Shown here in pieces: positions 1-8,995 of a stretch of 64,000 nt of DNA. The notes under the pieces were generated by a model, which was not told the DNA's origin, searched no databases, and saw only the letters and a program-made list of their open reading frames with translations. The stretch comes from Thalassovita sp. Its GTDB lineage: Bacteria; Pseudomonadota; Alphaproteobacteria; Rhodobacterales; Rhodobacteraceae. Numbering within the stretch: the stretch's first letter is position 1; the number at the start of each line of letters is the position of its first letter. The stretch covers positions 992,001 to 1,056,000 of the forward strand of contig NZ_OY829290.1 of assembly GCF_963691685.1 (NCBI RefSeq). Direction: 5' to 3'. The translations under genes were made by a program, and so were the position numbers.

Positions 1-1
1 C

Positions 2-1201
2 GAAGTGCAGGAGATGATCGACATCTGCGATTTCGCCGTTGGTCTGTCGCGTCAGCTTTACGGTCTGACCATTGCCTCAGAACGCCCCGGTCATGCGATG
101 CGGGAAACCTGGCACCCGATGGGTGTCTGCGGCGTCATCACCGCCTTCAACTTCCCGGTGGCCCCCTGGTGCTGGAACGCGGCGCTGGCGCTGGTCTGCG
201 GTGATCCGGTCATCTGGAAACCGTCTGAGAAGACCCCGCTGACCGCACTGGCCGTGCAGAAAATCTGTGATCGGGTGTGCGAACAGTTTGGCGATGATGC
301 CCCGAAAGGGCTGACACAGGTTCTGATTGGGGAACGCGATCTGGGTGAGGCGCTGACTGCCAACCCAAAGGTGGCCCTGATCTCGGCCACCGGTTCGGTC
401 CCGATGGGCCGCGCCGTTGCGGCGGATATGTCGAAACGTCTGGGCCGCACTATTTTGGAACTGGGCGGCAACAACGCGATGATCGTGGCCCCCTCGGCGG
501 ATCTGGAAATGGCGCTGCGGGCGATTGTCTTCTCAGCCGTTGGCACCGCTGGTCAGCGCTGCACCACCCTGCGCCGCCTGATCGTGCACGAAGATGTCTA
601 TGACGCGCTGGTGCCGCGTCTGGTCAAGGCTTACGCCGGCCTGCCGATTGGCGATCCCCTGGCCGAGGGCACGCTGGTCGGGCCGCTGATCGATCAGGAC
701 GCCCTGTCGGCAATGGACAAGGCGCTGGTGCAGGCGCAGGCCGAAGGGGGCACCGTCCACGGCGGCGGGCAGGCCTTGGCCGACAGCCACGGCGCAGCGG
801 CCTATGTGACCCCGGCGATTGTGGAAATGCCCGGCCAGAGCGCGATCATGCATCATGAAACCTTCGCGCCGATCCTCTATGTGGTGAAATATCAATCGCT
901 TGAGCAGGCGATCGACATGCAAAACGCAGTGCCGCAGGGCCTCTCCTCTTGCATCTTCTCGACAGACGTGCGTGAAACCGAGCTGTTCTTGTCGGCGGCG
1001 GGGTCCGATTGCGGGATCGCCAACGTCAACATCGGCCCTTCGGGGGCTGAGATTGGCGGGGCCTTCGGCGGCGAGAAAGAGACCGGCGGCGGACGTGAAA
1101 GCGGATCGGATGCGTGGAAAGGCTACATGCGGCGCCAGACCAACACCGTAAACTACTCGCGCGAGCTGCCCCTGGCGCAGGGGATCAAGTTTGACATCTA
1201 A
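2..1201 (+). CDS. amaB: ALDH7-family aldehyde dehydrogenase, 5' end outside window (piperideine-6-carboxylate dehydrogenase-like)
   Basis: NAD-dependent aldehyde dehydrogenase of the antiquitin/ALDH7 type. The reading frame is already open at base 2, so the N-terminal part lies upstream of the window; about 400 residues are visible, against about 500 in the family. The NAD-binding region has a substrate-channel ELGGNNA motif with its general-base Glu, and the nucleophile motif GQRCTTLRR carries the catalytic Cys. In pseudomonads AmaB oxidises L-aminoadipate semialdehyde (piperideine-6-carboxylate) in D-lysine/pipecolate catabolism. The next gene overlaps it and encodes an AmaA-like FAD oxidase, which supports that role. 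Family assignment is firm. The substrate is inferred from family and neighbour. Confidence 0.85.
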   Translation, partial: EVQEMIDICDFAVGLSRQLYGLTIASERPGHAMRETWHPMGVCGVITAFNFPVAPWCWNAALALVCGDPVIWKPSEKTPLTALAVQKICDRVCEQFGDDAPKGLTQVLIGERDLGEALTANPKVALISATGSVPMGRAVAADMSKRLGRTILELGGNNAMIVAPSADLEMALRAIVFSAVGTAGQRCTTLRRLIVHEDVYDALVPRLVKAYAGLPIGDPLAEGTLVGPLIDQDALSAMDKALVQAQAEGGTVHGGGQALADSHGAAAYVTPAIVEMPGQSAIMHHETFAPILYVVKYQSLEQAIDMQNAVPQGLSSCIFSTDVRETELFLSAAGSDCGIANVNIGPSGAEIGGAFGGEKETGGGRESGSDAWKGYMRRQTNTVNYSRELPLAQGIKFDI

Positions 1202-2495
1202 CCAGGCACAGAGTGATCTGTCGCGCGGCCTCTGGGCCGCCAGTCTGAAACAGCGGGCCGACTGCGGCCCGCTGACCCAGGAGATCAGCGTCGATCTGGC
1301 GGTGATCGGCGGCGGCTTCACCGGCTGTTCAGCCGCTTATGAGGCAGCGCGCAGCGGTGCCTCCGTCGCCCTGCTGGAGGCCCATGACATCGGCGAAGGC
1401 GGATCAGGCCGCAACGTCGGGCTGGTCAATGCTGGTCTTTGGCTGCCCCCTGATGTGATCCTGACCCAAATGGGCGATGCACCGGGGCGTCATCTGATCG
1501 ATGTGCTGGGCCGCGCGCCCGATCTGGTCTTTGACCTCATCACTCGCGAAGGCATTGAGTGCGAAGCCACCCGCGCCGGAACCTTGCATTTGGCCCATGC
1601 GGCCAGCGGTCTCAAAGATCTGCAAAACCGGCACCGTCAGGGCAATCAGTTTGGGGCCTCGCTGCACCTGCTGGACGCTGCCGAAACCCAACGTCGCACG
1701 GGCAGTGATGCGTTTCATGGGGCGCTGCTTAACCCAGCTGCAGGCACGGTGCAGCCGCTGGCCTATTGCCACGGGCTGGCGCAGGCGGCGCAACGCGCCG
1801 GGGCGCAGCTGTTTGCCAATTCACCGGTGGAGGCACTGCGCCATGAGGCGGGGCAATGGCAGTTGATGACGCCGCAGGGCATCGTGCGGGCCGGGGCGCT
1901 TTTGGTGGCGACAAACGCCTATGCTGAAGCCGCGGCTCTGCCGGAACGCCCGCAATATGTGCCGGTGAACTACTGCCAGTTTGCCACCCGCCCCATGTCG
2001 GCAGAGCAGCAGGCGCGGATCCTGCCTGCGGGCGAAGGGTGCTGGGACACGGCGCAGGTGATGTCCTCGATCCGCCGGGATGCGGCGGGGCGGATGATTG
2101 TGGGTGGCATGGGCAACAGCCGTGGTCTAGGGGCGGCGCTGCACGCGGGCTGGGCGCGGCACAAACTGCGGTCGCTCTACCCCGAACTGGGGGATCAGCC
2201 GTTTGAACACCACTGGTCGGGCCGCATTGCGATGACCAGCGATCACATCCCCAAGGTGCAGGTCTTTGGCCCCAATGCCTATGCGATCTTTGGCTATTCG
2301 GGGCGCGGTATTGCGCCGGGCACTGTTTTTGGCACTGCCGCCGCCAAGGCCCTGTTGAGCGGCGATGACAGCCATCTGCCGCTGCCAGTGGTTGAAGCCT
2401 ATGCCGAACGGTTCACCGCCGCCAAAGGCGCGTTTTTTGAATTTGGCGCCACCATGGTCCACACCCTGAACCGGTTGCCGTTCACCGCCCGTTAA
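1191..2495 (+). CDS. amaA: FAD-dependent oxidoreductase of the DAO family, probable L-pipecolate oxidase
   Basis: A 434-residue flavoprotein of the D-amino-acid-oxidase/glycine-oxidase fold. The N-terminal Rossmann motif VIGGGFTGCSAAYEAA (about residues 38-53) binds FAD, followed by the GGSGRNVG stretch typical of this family, and a C-terminal GYSGRGIAPGT FAD-contact motif. The start is a TTG inside the last codons of the aldehyde dehydrogenase, giving an 11-base overlap and likely translational coupling. In Pseudomonas putida the amaA-amaB pair oxidises L-pipecolate to piperideine-6-carboxylate and then to 2-aminoadipate. Gene order here is reversed. An alternative is a gamma-glutamylputrescine-oxidase-like enzyme (PuuB). 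Confidence 0.75.
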   Translation: MTSNQAQSDLSRGLWAASLKQRADCGPLTQEISVDLAVIGGGFTGCSAAYEAARSGASVALLEAHDIGEGGSGRNVGLVNAGLWLPPDVILTQMGDAPGRHLIDVLGRAPDLVFDLITREGIECEATRAGTLHLAHAASGLKDLQNRHRQGNQFGASLHLLDAAETQRRTGSDAFHGALLNPAAGTVQPLAYCHGLAQAAQRAGAQLFANSPVEALRHEAGQWQLMTPQGIVRAGALLVATNAYAEAAALPERPQYVPVNYCQFATRPMSAEQQARILPAGEGCWDTAQVMSSIRRDAAGRMIVGGMGNSRGLGAALHAGWARHKLRSLYPELGDQPFEHHWSGRIAMTSDHIPKVQVFGPNAYAIFGYSGRGIAPGTVFGTAAAKALLSGDDSHLPLPVVEAYAERFTAAKGAFFEFGATMVHTLNRLPFTAR

Positions 2496-2525
2496 GGGCT
2501 GGCAGCCGCGTTCGGGCGGGGTGGA

Positions 2526-3716
2526 TTACCCCTCCGCCAGACCATAGGCGATGCCGGCGGCCAGTCCGCGCAGTTCGGCCAGACCACGCAGGCGCCCCAC
2601 CAGCGGATAGCCGGGGTGGGCATCGCCACCGATGTCACTGGCCAACTCGTGGCCATGATCCGGGCGCACCGGGATCGCGGCATCGCTGCGCCCTTCGGCG
2701 CGGCGTCGGGCCTCTTCGCGCAGGATCACCGCCATCAGCGCCGCCATATCGGTGTCACCCGCCAGATGGGCATCTTCCTGAAACGATCCATCCGCCTCTT
2801 TGCGCACATTGCGCAGATGGGCAAAGTGGATCCGGTCGGCAAAGCGTTTGGCGATGGCCGGTACGTCATTGATCGGGTTTGCGCCCAAGGAGCCGGAGCA
2901 GAGCGTCAGACCGTTGGCCGGGCTGTCCACAGCCCCCAGGATGAAGGCGATGTCTGCCTCATTTGACACGATGCGCGGCAGACCCAGCAAGGGACGCGGC
3001 GGATCGTCGGGATGCACACAAAGGCGCATGCCCAGATCTTCGGCGGCGGGCACGACCTCCTCAAGGAAGCGTTTGAAATTGGCCCGCAGATCATCCGCAG
3101 TAAACCCCTGCCAGGGCGCAAGGGCATCGCGCAGGCTGTCCACGTCATAGCGCGCATAGGCCCCGGGCAGGCCGGACATGATGGATTTCACCAACTCGGC
3201 CTGCTGCGCCGCGCTGGCGTTTGCATGCCAGTCTTTGGCACGGGCGACGACATCCGCCGGGAAGTCATCCGCAGCGCCGTCCCGGCCCAGCATGAAGACG
3301 TCAAAAGCAGCCATTTCAACAGCGTCATAGCGCAGCGCATTGCCCCCTTCGGGTAGCGGTGCATGCAGGCTGGTGCGGGTCCAATCCAGCAGCGGCATGA
3401 AGTTGTAACAGATCGCCTGCACACCCTCGGCCGCCAGATTGGCCATCGATTGGCGGTAGTTGGCAAAGAGCTGTGTCAGATCGCCAGCACCGCGTTTGAT
3501 GTCTTCGTGCACCGGCAGGCTTTCGACCACGGCCCAGTGCAGGTTGCCGGGGGCGGCTTCGATCATGGCTTTGCGTTCGGCAATAGCTGCGCGCGGCCAG
3601 ACCTCACCGTAGGGCAGCTCATGCAGGGCGGTCACCACGCCGGTGGCCCCGGTCTGGGCGACTTCGGGCAGGGTGATGTGGTCAAGCGGGCCGAACCATC
3701 TCCAACTTTCGATCAT
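2526..3716 (-). CDS. uxuA: mannonate dehydratase
   Basis: Dehydrates D-mannonate to 2-keto-3-deoxygluconate in the glucuronate branch of hexuronate catabolism; cytoplasmic. The 396-residue length and the N-terminal MIESWRWFGPLDHI block are typical of UxuA. Conserved blocks LCVHPDDPP and HFAHLRNV carry His/Cys/Asp residues that in this TIM-barrel family bind the divalent metal. It is the last gene of the minus-strand uronate operon: its ATG overlaps the uxuB stop (ATGA). It ends about 30 bases from the convergent amaA-like gene, with no strong terminator visible between them. Confidence 0.95.
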   Translation of the reverse strand: MIESWRWFGPLDHITLPEVAQTGATGVVTALHELPYGEVWPRAAIAERKAMIEAAPGNLHWAVVESLPVHEDIKRGAGDLTQLFANYRQSMANLAAEGVQAICYNFMPLLDWTRTSLHAPLPEGGNALRYDAVEMAAFDVFMLGRDGAADDFPADVVARAKDWHANASAAQQAELVKSIMSGLPGAYARYDVDSLRDALAPWQGFTADDLRANFKRFLEEVVPAAEDLGMRLCVHPDDPPRPLLGLPRIVSNEADIAFILGAVDSPANGLTLCSGSLGANPINDVPAIAKRFADRIHFAHLRNVRKEADGSFQEDAHLAGDTDMAALMAVILREEARRRAEGRSDAAIPVRPDHGHELASDIGGDAHPGYPLVGRLRGLAELRGLAAGIAYGLAEG

Positions 3717-5176
3717 GCGTCGGTCCTTTCTGCGGCGGTCAGTTTGGCGACCATGGCGCGGGCGCCATGTTGGCTCAGGCCTTGGTAGGCATCGGTCACA
3801 GCCTGTGAAAACGTGGGGTTGCTGGCCAGCGTGTTTGGAAACACCTCCTCCATGCTGAGGAGGGCGGCCACTGCGGCGGCGGGCGTTGCGGCACTGTCCG
3901 AGGCGGCGCGCAGACGCTCGGCCAGCGGATCGCGCACATCAATCGCCTTGCCCGCCTCATCCACACCACCGACGTAGCGCATCCAGCCCGCAACCGCGAG
4001 GGCGAGGCCATGGATGTTGCCACCCCGCGCCAGTTGATCGGCGATGGTGCCCAACAGGCGCTGCGGCAGTTTCTGGCTGCCATCCATGGCGATTTGCCAG
4101 GTGCGGTGGCGGATTGCCGGGTTGCGATAGCGCGTCAGCAGGGCATCGGCATAGGCTGGCAGATCCTCCCCTTCGGGGCGGGTCAGGGTCGGCTGGATCT
4201 CATCACGCCACAGATGCTGGCACAGCGCGGCAAAGGGGGCGTCGGCGATCGCTTCGGCAATGGTTTCGTGTCCGGCCAGATAGCCCAGATAGGCCAGCGT
4301 TGAATGGGTGCCATTGAGGCAGCGCAGCTTCATCAACTCATGCGCTTCGACCGATTTGACCAGCTGCGCCCCTGCCGTTTCCCACGCCGGGCGGTCGCCG
4401 TTGACGAAATCATCTTCGATGACCCACTGGCGGAAGGGTTCATGCATCACCGCGCCGGGATCATAGTAGCCTGTGGTGGCCTGCAGCTGTGCCACATCGG
4501 CCGCGGTCGTGGCGGGGGTGATCCGGTCGACCATGGTCGAGGGGAAGCGCCCCTCAGCCGCGATCCAATCGGCCAGATCCGCATCGCGGGCGCGAGCAAA
4601 CTCCAGCACAAAGCCGCGTGCCAGAACGCCGTTGGAGGGCAGGTTGTCACAAGACAGAACGGTAAAGGGCGCTAAGCCCGCGGCGCGGCGGCGTGCCAGC
4701 GCTTCAACGATGAAACCGGGGGCGGTCTGCGGTGCCGCTGGATTGGCAAGATCGGCCTTGATGCCCGGATCATCCAACCGCAACTGACCCGTCGCGGGTT
4801 CGTGGCAGTAGCCTTTCTCAGTGATTGTCAATGACACGATTTTGACCGACGGATCGGCCATTGCAGCCAGCACCGCCTCGGGATTTTCGGGGGCGACAAG
4901 AACGTCGCGGATTGCCGTAATGACCTGGGTTTCCGGCCCCTCTGGGGACAGGGTGACGGAGGTGTAGGCGCCGCCCTGCGGCTGCAGTTGATCCCGCGCC
5001 GCCGTGCTGCGCAGGCTGACCGCCAGGATGCCCCAATCGCCCCCTTGGGCGGTAAGGGCCTCATGCGTGTAAACGGCGTTGAACGCACGGAAAAACGCGC
5101 CGGGGCCGAGGTGGACGATGCCGACCTTGGGGGCGGGGCCGTCTGGGCGGGTTAAGCGGGGGGCTTTATCGGGCAA
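3713..5176 (-). CDS. uxuB: fructuronate reductase (mannitol dehydrogenase family)
   Basis: NAD(H)-dependent reduction of D-fructuronate to D-mannonate. About 487 residues, the usual length for the long-chain mannitol-dehydrogenase family. The N-terminal HLGPGAFFRAF block is the nucleotide-binding segment, and the catalytic K-x4-N-x2-H motif is present in KLRCLNGTHS. Start choice: a TTG at 5176 is preceded at proper spacing by GGAGG and overlaps kduD by 11 bases. An in-frame ATG at 5188 is the alternative. It sits between kduD and uxuA with overlapping ends, consistent with one transcript. UxuB versus tagaturonate reductase UxaB cannot be fully separated by eye, but the adjacent uxuA and the absence of uxaA favour UxuB. 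Confidence 0.9.
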   Translation of the reverse strand: MPDKAPRLTRPDGPAPKVGIVHLGPGAFFRAFNAVYTHEALTAQGGDWGILAVSLRSTAARDQLQPQGGAYTSVTLSPEGPETQVITAIRDVLVAPENPEAVLAAMADPSVKIVSLTITEKGYCHEPATGQLRLDDPGIKADLANPAAPQTAPGFIVEALARRRAAGLAPFTVLSCDNLPSNGVLARGFVLEFARARDADLADWIAAEGRFPSTMVDRITPATTAADVAQLQATTGYYDPGAVMHEPFRQWVIEDDFVNGDRPAWETAGAQLVKSVEAHELMKLRCLNGTHSTLAYLGYLAGHETIAEAIADAPFAALCQHLWRDEIQPTLTRPEGEDLPAYADALLTRYRNPAIRHRTWQIAMDGSQKLPQRLLGTIADQLARGGNIHGLALAVAGWMRYVGGVDEAGKAIDVRDPLAERLRAASDSAATPAAAVAALLSMEEVFPNTLASNPTFSQAVTDAYQGLSQHGARAMVAKLTAAERTDA

Positions 5177-5906
5177 GCCAACCTCCATCAACGTTGATCA
5201 CCGCGCCATGAATGTAGCGCGCGGCGGGGGAGCATAGGAAAGCGGCAGTGCCGCCGATGTCTTGGGGATCGCCCCAGCGACCGGCGGGAATACGGTCCAA
5301 AATCGCTTGGTTCCGGTCCGGGTCGGCGCGCAGGGCATCGGTGTTGTTGGTGGCGATATAGCCCGGTGCGATGGCGTTCACATTGATGCCCCGCGCGGCC
5401 CATTCATTGGCCAGGATCTTGGTCAGACCCGCCACCCCATGTTTGGATGCGGTGTAGGACGGCACCCGGATGCCGCCCTGAAACGACAGCAGTGAGGCGA
5501 TGTTGACGACATTGGCCTCAGTGTCGGTTGCCAGTGCTTCCCTGGCAAAGGCCTGCGTGGTGAAAAACAGCGCCTTCAGGTTCACATCCATCACCGCGTC
5601 CCAATCCGCCTCAGAAAAGGAGGCGGAGTCTTCACGGCGGATGATGCCGGCGTTGTTGATCAGGATCGAATAGCCCGCACCGTCAAAGGTGTCCTGCGCG
5701 GCCATCGGATCGGCAAAGTCCAGCAGCAGCGTCTCGGCCTGGCCACCTGCGTCCTGGATCTTGGCAACGGTATCGTCACAGGCGCGCCGGCCTGCGCAGG
5801 TGACCTGCGCCCCCTGCGCGGCCAGTGACACCGCAATGGCACGGCCTATGCCGGTGTTGGCACCAGTGACCAGCGCGCGCCGCCCGTTGAGGGAAAAGGC
5901 GGTCAT
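5166..5906 (-). CDS. kduD: 2-dehydro-3-deoxy-D-gluconate 5-dehydrogenase (SDR family)
   Basis: Short-chain dehydrogenase that interconverts 2,5-diketo-3-deoxygluconate and 2-keto-3-deoxygluconate in unsaturated-uronate catabolism. 246 residues. Visible are the TGANTGIG cofactor motif, NNAG, the catalytic Ser in NIASLLSF and the YTASK Tyr/Lys pair. The chosen ATG overlaps the kduI stop by four bases (ATGA). A longer upstream in-frame extension would run into kduI and is rejected. Partner of KduI, which makes its substrate. The neighbouring kduI makes KduD much more likely than a generic gluconate 5-dehydrogenase. Confidence 0.92.
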   Translation of the reverse strand: MTAFSLNGRRALVTGANTGIGRAIAVSLAAQGAQVTCAGRRACDDTVAKIQDAGGQAETLLLDFADPMAAQDTFDGAGYSILINNAGIIRREDSASFSEADWDAVMDVNLKALFFTTQAFAREALATDTEANVVNIASLLSFQGGIRVPSYTASKHGVAGLTKILANEWAARGINVNAIAPGYIATNNTDALRADPDRNQAILDRIPAGRWGDPQDIGGTAAFLCSPAARYIHGAVINVDGGWLAR

Positions 5907-6727
5907 TTCATCTCTCCGGGTTGGATGAAGTCCATGTCGGTGTAATCGACGTTGTCCCCGGCCATCGCCCAGATGAACGTGTAAGACCCGATGCCCGCGC
6001 CCGAGTGGATCGACCACGGCGGGCTGATCGCTGCCTCTTCATTGGCGATTACCATATGGCGGGTTTCCTGCGGCTCACCCATCAGGTGGAGCACGCGCGA
6101 TGCTTCATCCATGCCCCAGTAGAGGTAAGCCTCCATCCGGCGGTCATGCACATGGCTGGGCATGGTGTTCCAGACCGATCCCTCCAGCAGTTGGGTGTAG
6201 CCCAGCACCAATTGGCAGCTTTCCATCACGGTGGGGTGGATGAACTGATAGATCGCCCGTTTGTTTGAGGTCGCGGCCTCCCCCATCTCAACCTTGTTGG
6301 CGTCTTCGATTTTGACCAGCTTGTTGGGGAAGGTCTGATGCGCGGGCGCAGAGGTGATATAAAACCGCCCCTGACCAGCGAAGGTCACAGCGCCGGTGCC
6401 TTTGCCAAGGTACAACACATCGCCACGGGCCAGCTCATAGGTGGTATCGCCAGTGCTGATCGTGCCAGCCTCGCCGATGTTGACGATGCCCATTTCGCGC
6501 CGTTCCAGAAAGGTTTCGGTGCGGGTCTCTTCCACGTGATCCAGCGTCAGGGGGGTGCCGTTTGGCACGGCAGCCCCCAGCACAAACCGGTCGTAATGGG
6601 TGTAGATCAGACGGATTTCACCAGCGGCAAACATGCCCTCCCCCAGAAAGTGCTGGCGCAGGGTGTCCGTGTCCATGCCTTTGGCATGTTCGGGGTGAAT
6701 GGCGTGGCGGGTTTCTACGGTCAGCAT
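5903..6727 (-). CDS. kduI: 5-dehydro-4-deoxy-D-glucuronate isomerase
   Basis: Isomerises 5-keto-4-deoxyuronate (the product of unsaturated uronate ring opening) to 2,5-diketo-3-deoxygluconate. 274 residues, close to the family's 275-280. The tandem-cupin metal site is visible as MPSHVHDRRMEAYLY (His, His and Glu ligands) with a later HSGAG His. The start ATG has a GAGG-type ribosome site. It lies 30 bases downstream of the cupin gene and overlaps kduD. Its presence beside uxaC/uxuAB means the operon handles both saturated glucuronate and lyase-derived 4,5-unsaturated uronates. Confidence 0.95.
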   Translation of the reverse strand: MLTVETRHAIHPEHAKGMDTDTLRQHFLGEGMFAAGEIRLIYTHYDRFVLGAAVPNGTPLTLDHVEETRTETFLERREMGIVNIGEAGTISTGDTTYELARGDVLYLGKGTGAVTFAGQGRFYITSAPAHQTFPNKLVKIEDANKVEMGEAATSNKRAIYQFIHPTVMESCQLVLGYTQLLEGSVWNTMPSHVHDRRMEAYLYWGMDEASRVLHLMGEPQETRHMVIANEEAAISPPWSIHSGAGIGSYTFIWAMAGDNVDYTDMDFIQPGEMK

Positions 6728-6757
6728 CGGAACCTCTTCGGGGGAAAAACATCAGGG

Positions 6758-7090
6758 TCACAGGAAATCGTCGCGGCGGGGGGTGAAACAGTCGATCAGC
6801 TCACCCGCTTCAAGGCAGATACAGCCGTGTTCGATGCCTGATGGGATCAGGAAACTGTCGCCCGCTTTGACGTCGAAAGTGTCACTGCCCAGCGTGAAGC
6901 GAAAGCGGCCGCTGCGGCAGTGGGTGGATTGCACATGTGGGTGGCTGTGCAGCGCCCCTTCCGCCCCGGTATCGAAACGGAAGGAGACCATCATCATCTC
7001 AGGCAGCTCAGCCAGCACCTGGCGGGTGACCCCCTGGTCGGGGTGTGCAGGCGGCAGGCCGGGGCTGTTGATCGGGTTGCTTGCTGGCAT
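6758..7090 (-). CDS. kdgF: small cupin, KdgF-like unsaturated-uronate ring-opening protein
   Basis: A 110-residue single-domain cupin. The metal-binding pattern HSHPHVQ and a second His in PSGIEHG fit KdgF, which speeds conversion of 4,5-unsaturated uronates to the linear 5-keto form used by KduI. The ATG was chosen 10 bases after the dctM stop; upstream in-frame sequence lies inside dctM and gives an unlikely Cys/Arg-rich N-terminus. Position between the uptake genes and kduI is exactly where that activity is needed. The symbol is inferred from context and length; other small cupins share the fold. Confidence 0.7.
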   Translation of the reverse strand: MPASNPINSPGLPPAHPDQGVTRQVLAELPEMMMVSFRFDTGAEGALHSHPHVQSTHCRSGRFRFTLGSDTFDVKAGDSFLIPSGIEHGCICLEAGELIDCFTPRRDDFL

Positions 7091-7100
7091 GGTCGCGACC

Positions 7101-8381
7101 TCAGTGGAACAGGGACGGCAGCCAGAGCGACAGCGCAGGCACATAAGTGACCAGCATCAGCGTCGCGACCGCGGCGAAGTAAAACGGCCAGATCGAGCGC
7201 ACCACATCCCAGATCGGCACGCGGCCCACGGCGCAGCCGACAAACAGCACGGCGCCAACCGGCGGTGTGCACAGGCCAATGCCAAGGTTCAGCACCAAAA
7301 TGACCCCAAACTGCACCGGATCGATGCCATAGGCGGTGGCCACTGGCAGGAAGATCGGCGTGGTGATCACGATCAGCGGCGACATGTCCATGAATGTGCC
7401 CAAGAGCAGCAGAGCCACGTTGATCAACAGGATGATCACAAAGGGGTTGTCCGAGAGCGACTTCAGAAAATCCACCACATTGGCCGGCACCTTCAGGAAG
7501 GCCAGCAGCCAGCCAAATGCGGCGGCGGAGCCGATCACCATCAGAACCATCGCCGTGGTGCGCACCGCGCCTTTGGTGGCGGCGACAAATTCGCTGAAGC
7601 TGAGGGTACGATAGACCAACAGGGTCACAAACAGCGCATAGACCACCGCGATGTTGGAGCTTTCCGAGGCGGTGAAAATGCCCGAACGCACGCCGCCAAA
7701 GATGATCGCCACCAGAATGAGGCCGGGCACGGCGGAGGCAAAGAGAACCCCCAGCATCTTGCGGCCCGGGAAAGCCTCCACCGGGTAGCCGCGGCGGCTG
7801 GCGACGATATAGGCGGTGATCATCAGCGCCAGGGCCAGCATGAAGCCGGGGATGATGCCCGCGGTAAACAGATCCGCGATGGAGATTTTGCCACCCGCTG
7901 AGATCGAATAGATGATCATGTTGTGGCTGGGTGGCAGCATCAGCGCGATGATCGAGGAGACGACGGTGATGTTAACCGCATAGTCGGTGCCATAGCCGCG
8001 CTCCTTCATCTGCGGCACCATCAGGCCGCCCACGGCCGAGGCATCCGCCGCAGCGGAGCCTGAGACGCCGCCGAACATGACTGAGGCCAGAATGTTGACC
8101 TGCCCCAGCCCGCCTTTGAAATGGCCCACCATGGCGCCCGCCAGGGCGACAAGGCGACGGGCAATGTCACCCCGTACCATCAGGTCACCGGCGTAGATGA
8201 AGAAGGGGATCGCCATCAGCGCGTAGACCGAGACGCCCGAGTTCAAGCGCTGGAACACCACCACGGGCGGCAGGCCCAGATAGGCAACCGTGGCAAAGGA
8301 CGAAGCGCCAAGGCAGAAGGCGACGGGCGTGCCGATCAGCAGCAAGAAGCTGAAAGTGCCAAAGAGAATCCAGAGTTCCAT
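7101..8381 (-). CDS. dctM: TRAP transporter large membrane subunit (DctM)
   Basis: The 12-helix-type permease subunit of a tripartite ATP-independent periplasmic transporter, using an ion gradient for solute uptake. 426 residues, the standard length, hydrophobic throughout, with family blocks VFQRLNSGVSVYALMAIPFF, FGGVSGSAAADASAVG and GIGLCTPPVGAVLF. Its ATG overlaps the dctQ stop by one base (TAATG). Embedded in the uronate operon, it most likely moves glucuronate or oligouronides. Specificity comes from the binding protein, not from this subunit. Confidence 0.95.
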   Translation of the reverse strand: MELWILFGTFSFLLLIGTPVAFCLGASSFATVAYLGLPPVVVFQRLNSGVSVYALMAIPFFIYAGDLMVRGDIARRLVALAGAMVGHFKGGLGQVNILASVMFGGVSGSAAADASAVGGLMVPQMKERGYGTDYAVNITVVSSIIALMLPPSHNMIIYSISAGGKISIADLFTAGIIPGFMLALALMITAYIVASRRGYPVEAFPGRKMLGVLFASAVPGLILVAIIFGGVRSGIFTASESSNIAVVYALFVTLLVYRTLSFSEFVAATKGAVRTTAMVLMVIGSAAAFGWLLAFLKVPANVVDFLKSLSDNPFVIILLINVALLLLGTFMDMSPLIVITTPIFLPVATAYGIDPVQFGVILVLNLGIGLCTPPVGAVLFVGCAVGRVPIWDVVRSIWPFYFAAVATLMLVTYVPALSLWLPSLFH

Positions 8382-8938
8382 TATTGTGCCTCCACCGGGC
8401 GCAGGGCGCCGGGGCCTCCGTTCGGGTCGTCGTCGGTGCCGAAACGTGCTGTGGGCAGGCCCGCGGCACGGCGCAGCAGCCGTTCAAGTGAGAAGAGAAT
8501 GATCAGCGCGCCACCCACGACCAGCGGGGCAAAGTCAAAGGCGCCTGAAATACCAAGGGAGGGCAGTTTGTTGCCCGCGGTTTTGACCGCCAGTTTGATT
8601 CCGTACCAGACCATGCCACCGGCAAAAGCCATGACCACAAGGTCCGAGATCGAAAAGAACACCAGCTTCAGCCGCTCCGGGATGAAGTAGAGCACCACGT
8701 CAAAGGCCAGATGGTAGCCTTCGCGCACGCCCACCGCCGCGCCAAGGAAGATGAACCAGCCCATGACCATGACGGCCCCCGGTTCTGTCCAGGGTAGGGA
8801 TGAGTTCAGCACGTAACGTACAAAAACCTGCAAAAAGATGATGATGGTCATAAAGACCACGCCCAACCCCGCCAGCCACAATGCTGTCTGGCCGATCAGG
8901 TTGGTGATATGCGCTGCGCGCATCAGGAAGCGTTGCAT
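8381..8938 (-). CDS. dctQ: TRAP transporter small membrane subunit (DctQ)
   Basis: The small four-helix TRAP subunit that pairs with DctM in the inner membrane. About 185 residues with hydrophobic segments near residues 15-35, 50-70, 90-110 and 135-155, and the family block FLQVFVRYVLNSSLPWTEP. The chosen ATG (MQRFLMRAA) has a GGAGG ribosome site about five bases upstream; a start 15 codons earlier lacks one. Separated from dctP by 57 bases that hold a strong stem-loop. Confidence 0.93.
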   Translation of the reverse strand: MQRFLMRAAHITNLIGQTALWLAGLGVVFMTIIIFLQVFVRYVLNSSLPWTEPGAVMVMGWFIFLGAAVGVREGYHLAFDVVLYFIPERLKLVFFSISDLVVMAFAGGMVWYGIKLAVKTAGNKLPSLGISGAFDFAPLVVGGALIILFSLERLLRRAAGLPTARFGTDDDPNGGPGALRPVEAQ

Positions 8939-8960
8939 CCTGCCCCTCCGCCTTGATGGT

Positions 8961-8988
8961 GGGTCGCGCGGGATGTCCCGCACGACCC
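8961..8988 (-). other. intercistronic stem-loop between dctP and dctQ
   Basis: Thirteen-base arms (GGGTCGCGCGGGA and TCCCGCACGACCC) around a two-base loop, with a single C-A mismatch. It lies just after the dctP stop and before the dctQ ribosome site, with no T-run. Such hairpins commonly protect the upstream message from 3' decay, giving more binding protein than permease. Function is inferred. Confidence 0.7.
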
Positions 8989-8995
8989 GATCTGC

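Noticed and set aside
2496..2525. Possible terminator between the amaA-like gene and uxuA
   Set aside because: Only an imperfect GGCGGGG/CCCCTCCGCC symmetry with no T-run; too weak to call.
6699..7901. Long plus-strand open frame (about 400 codons) opposite dctM and the cupin gene
   Set aside because: It is antisense to well-supported genes, very rich in His, Arg and Gln, and resembles no family; a by-product of GC-rich codon bias.
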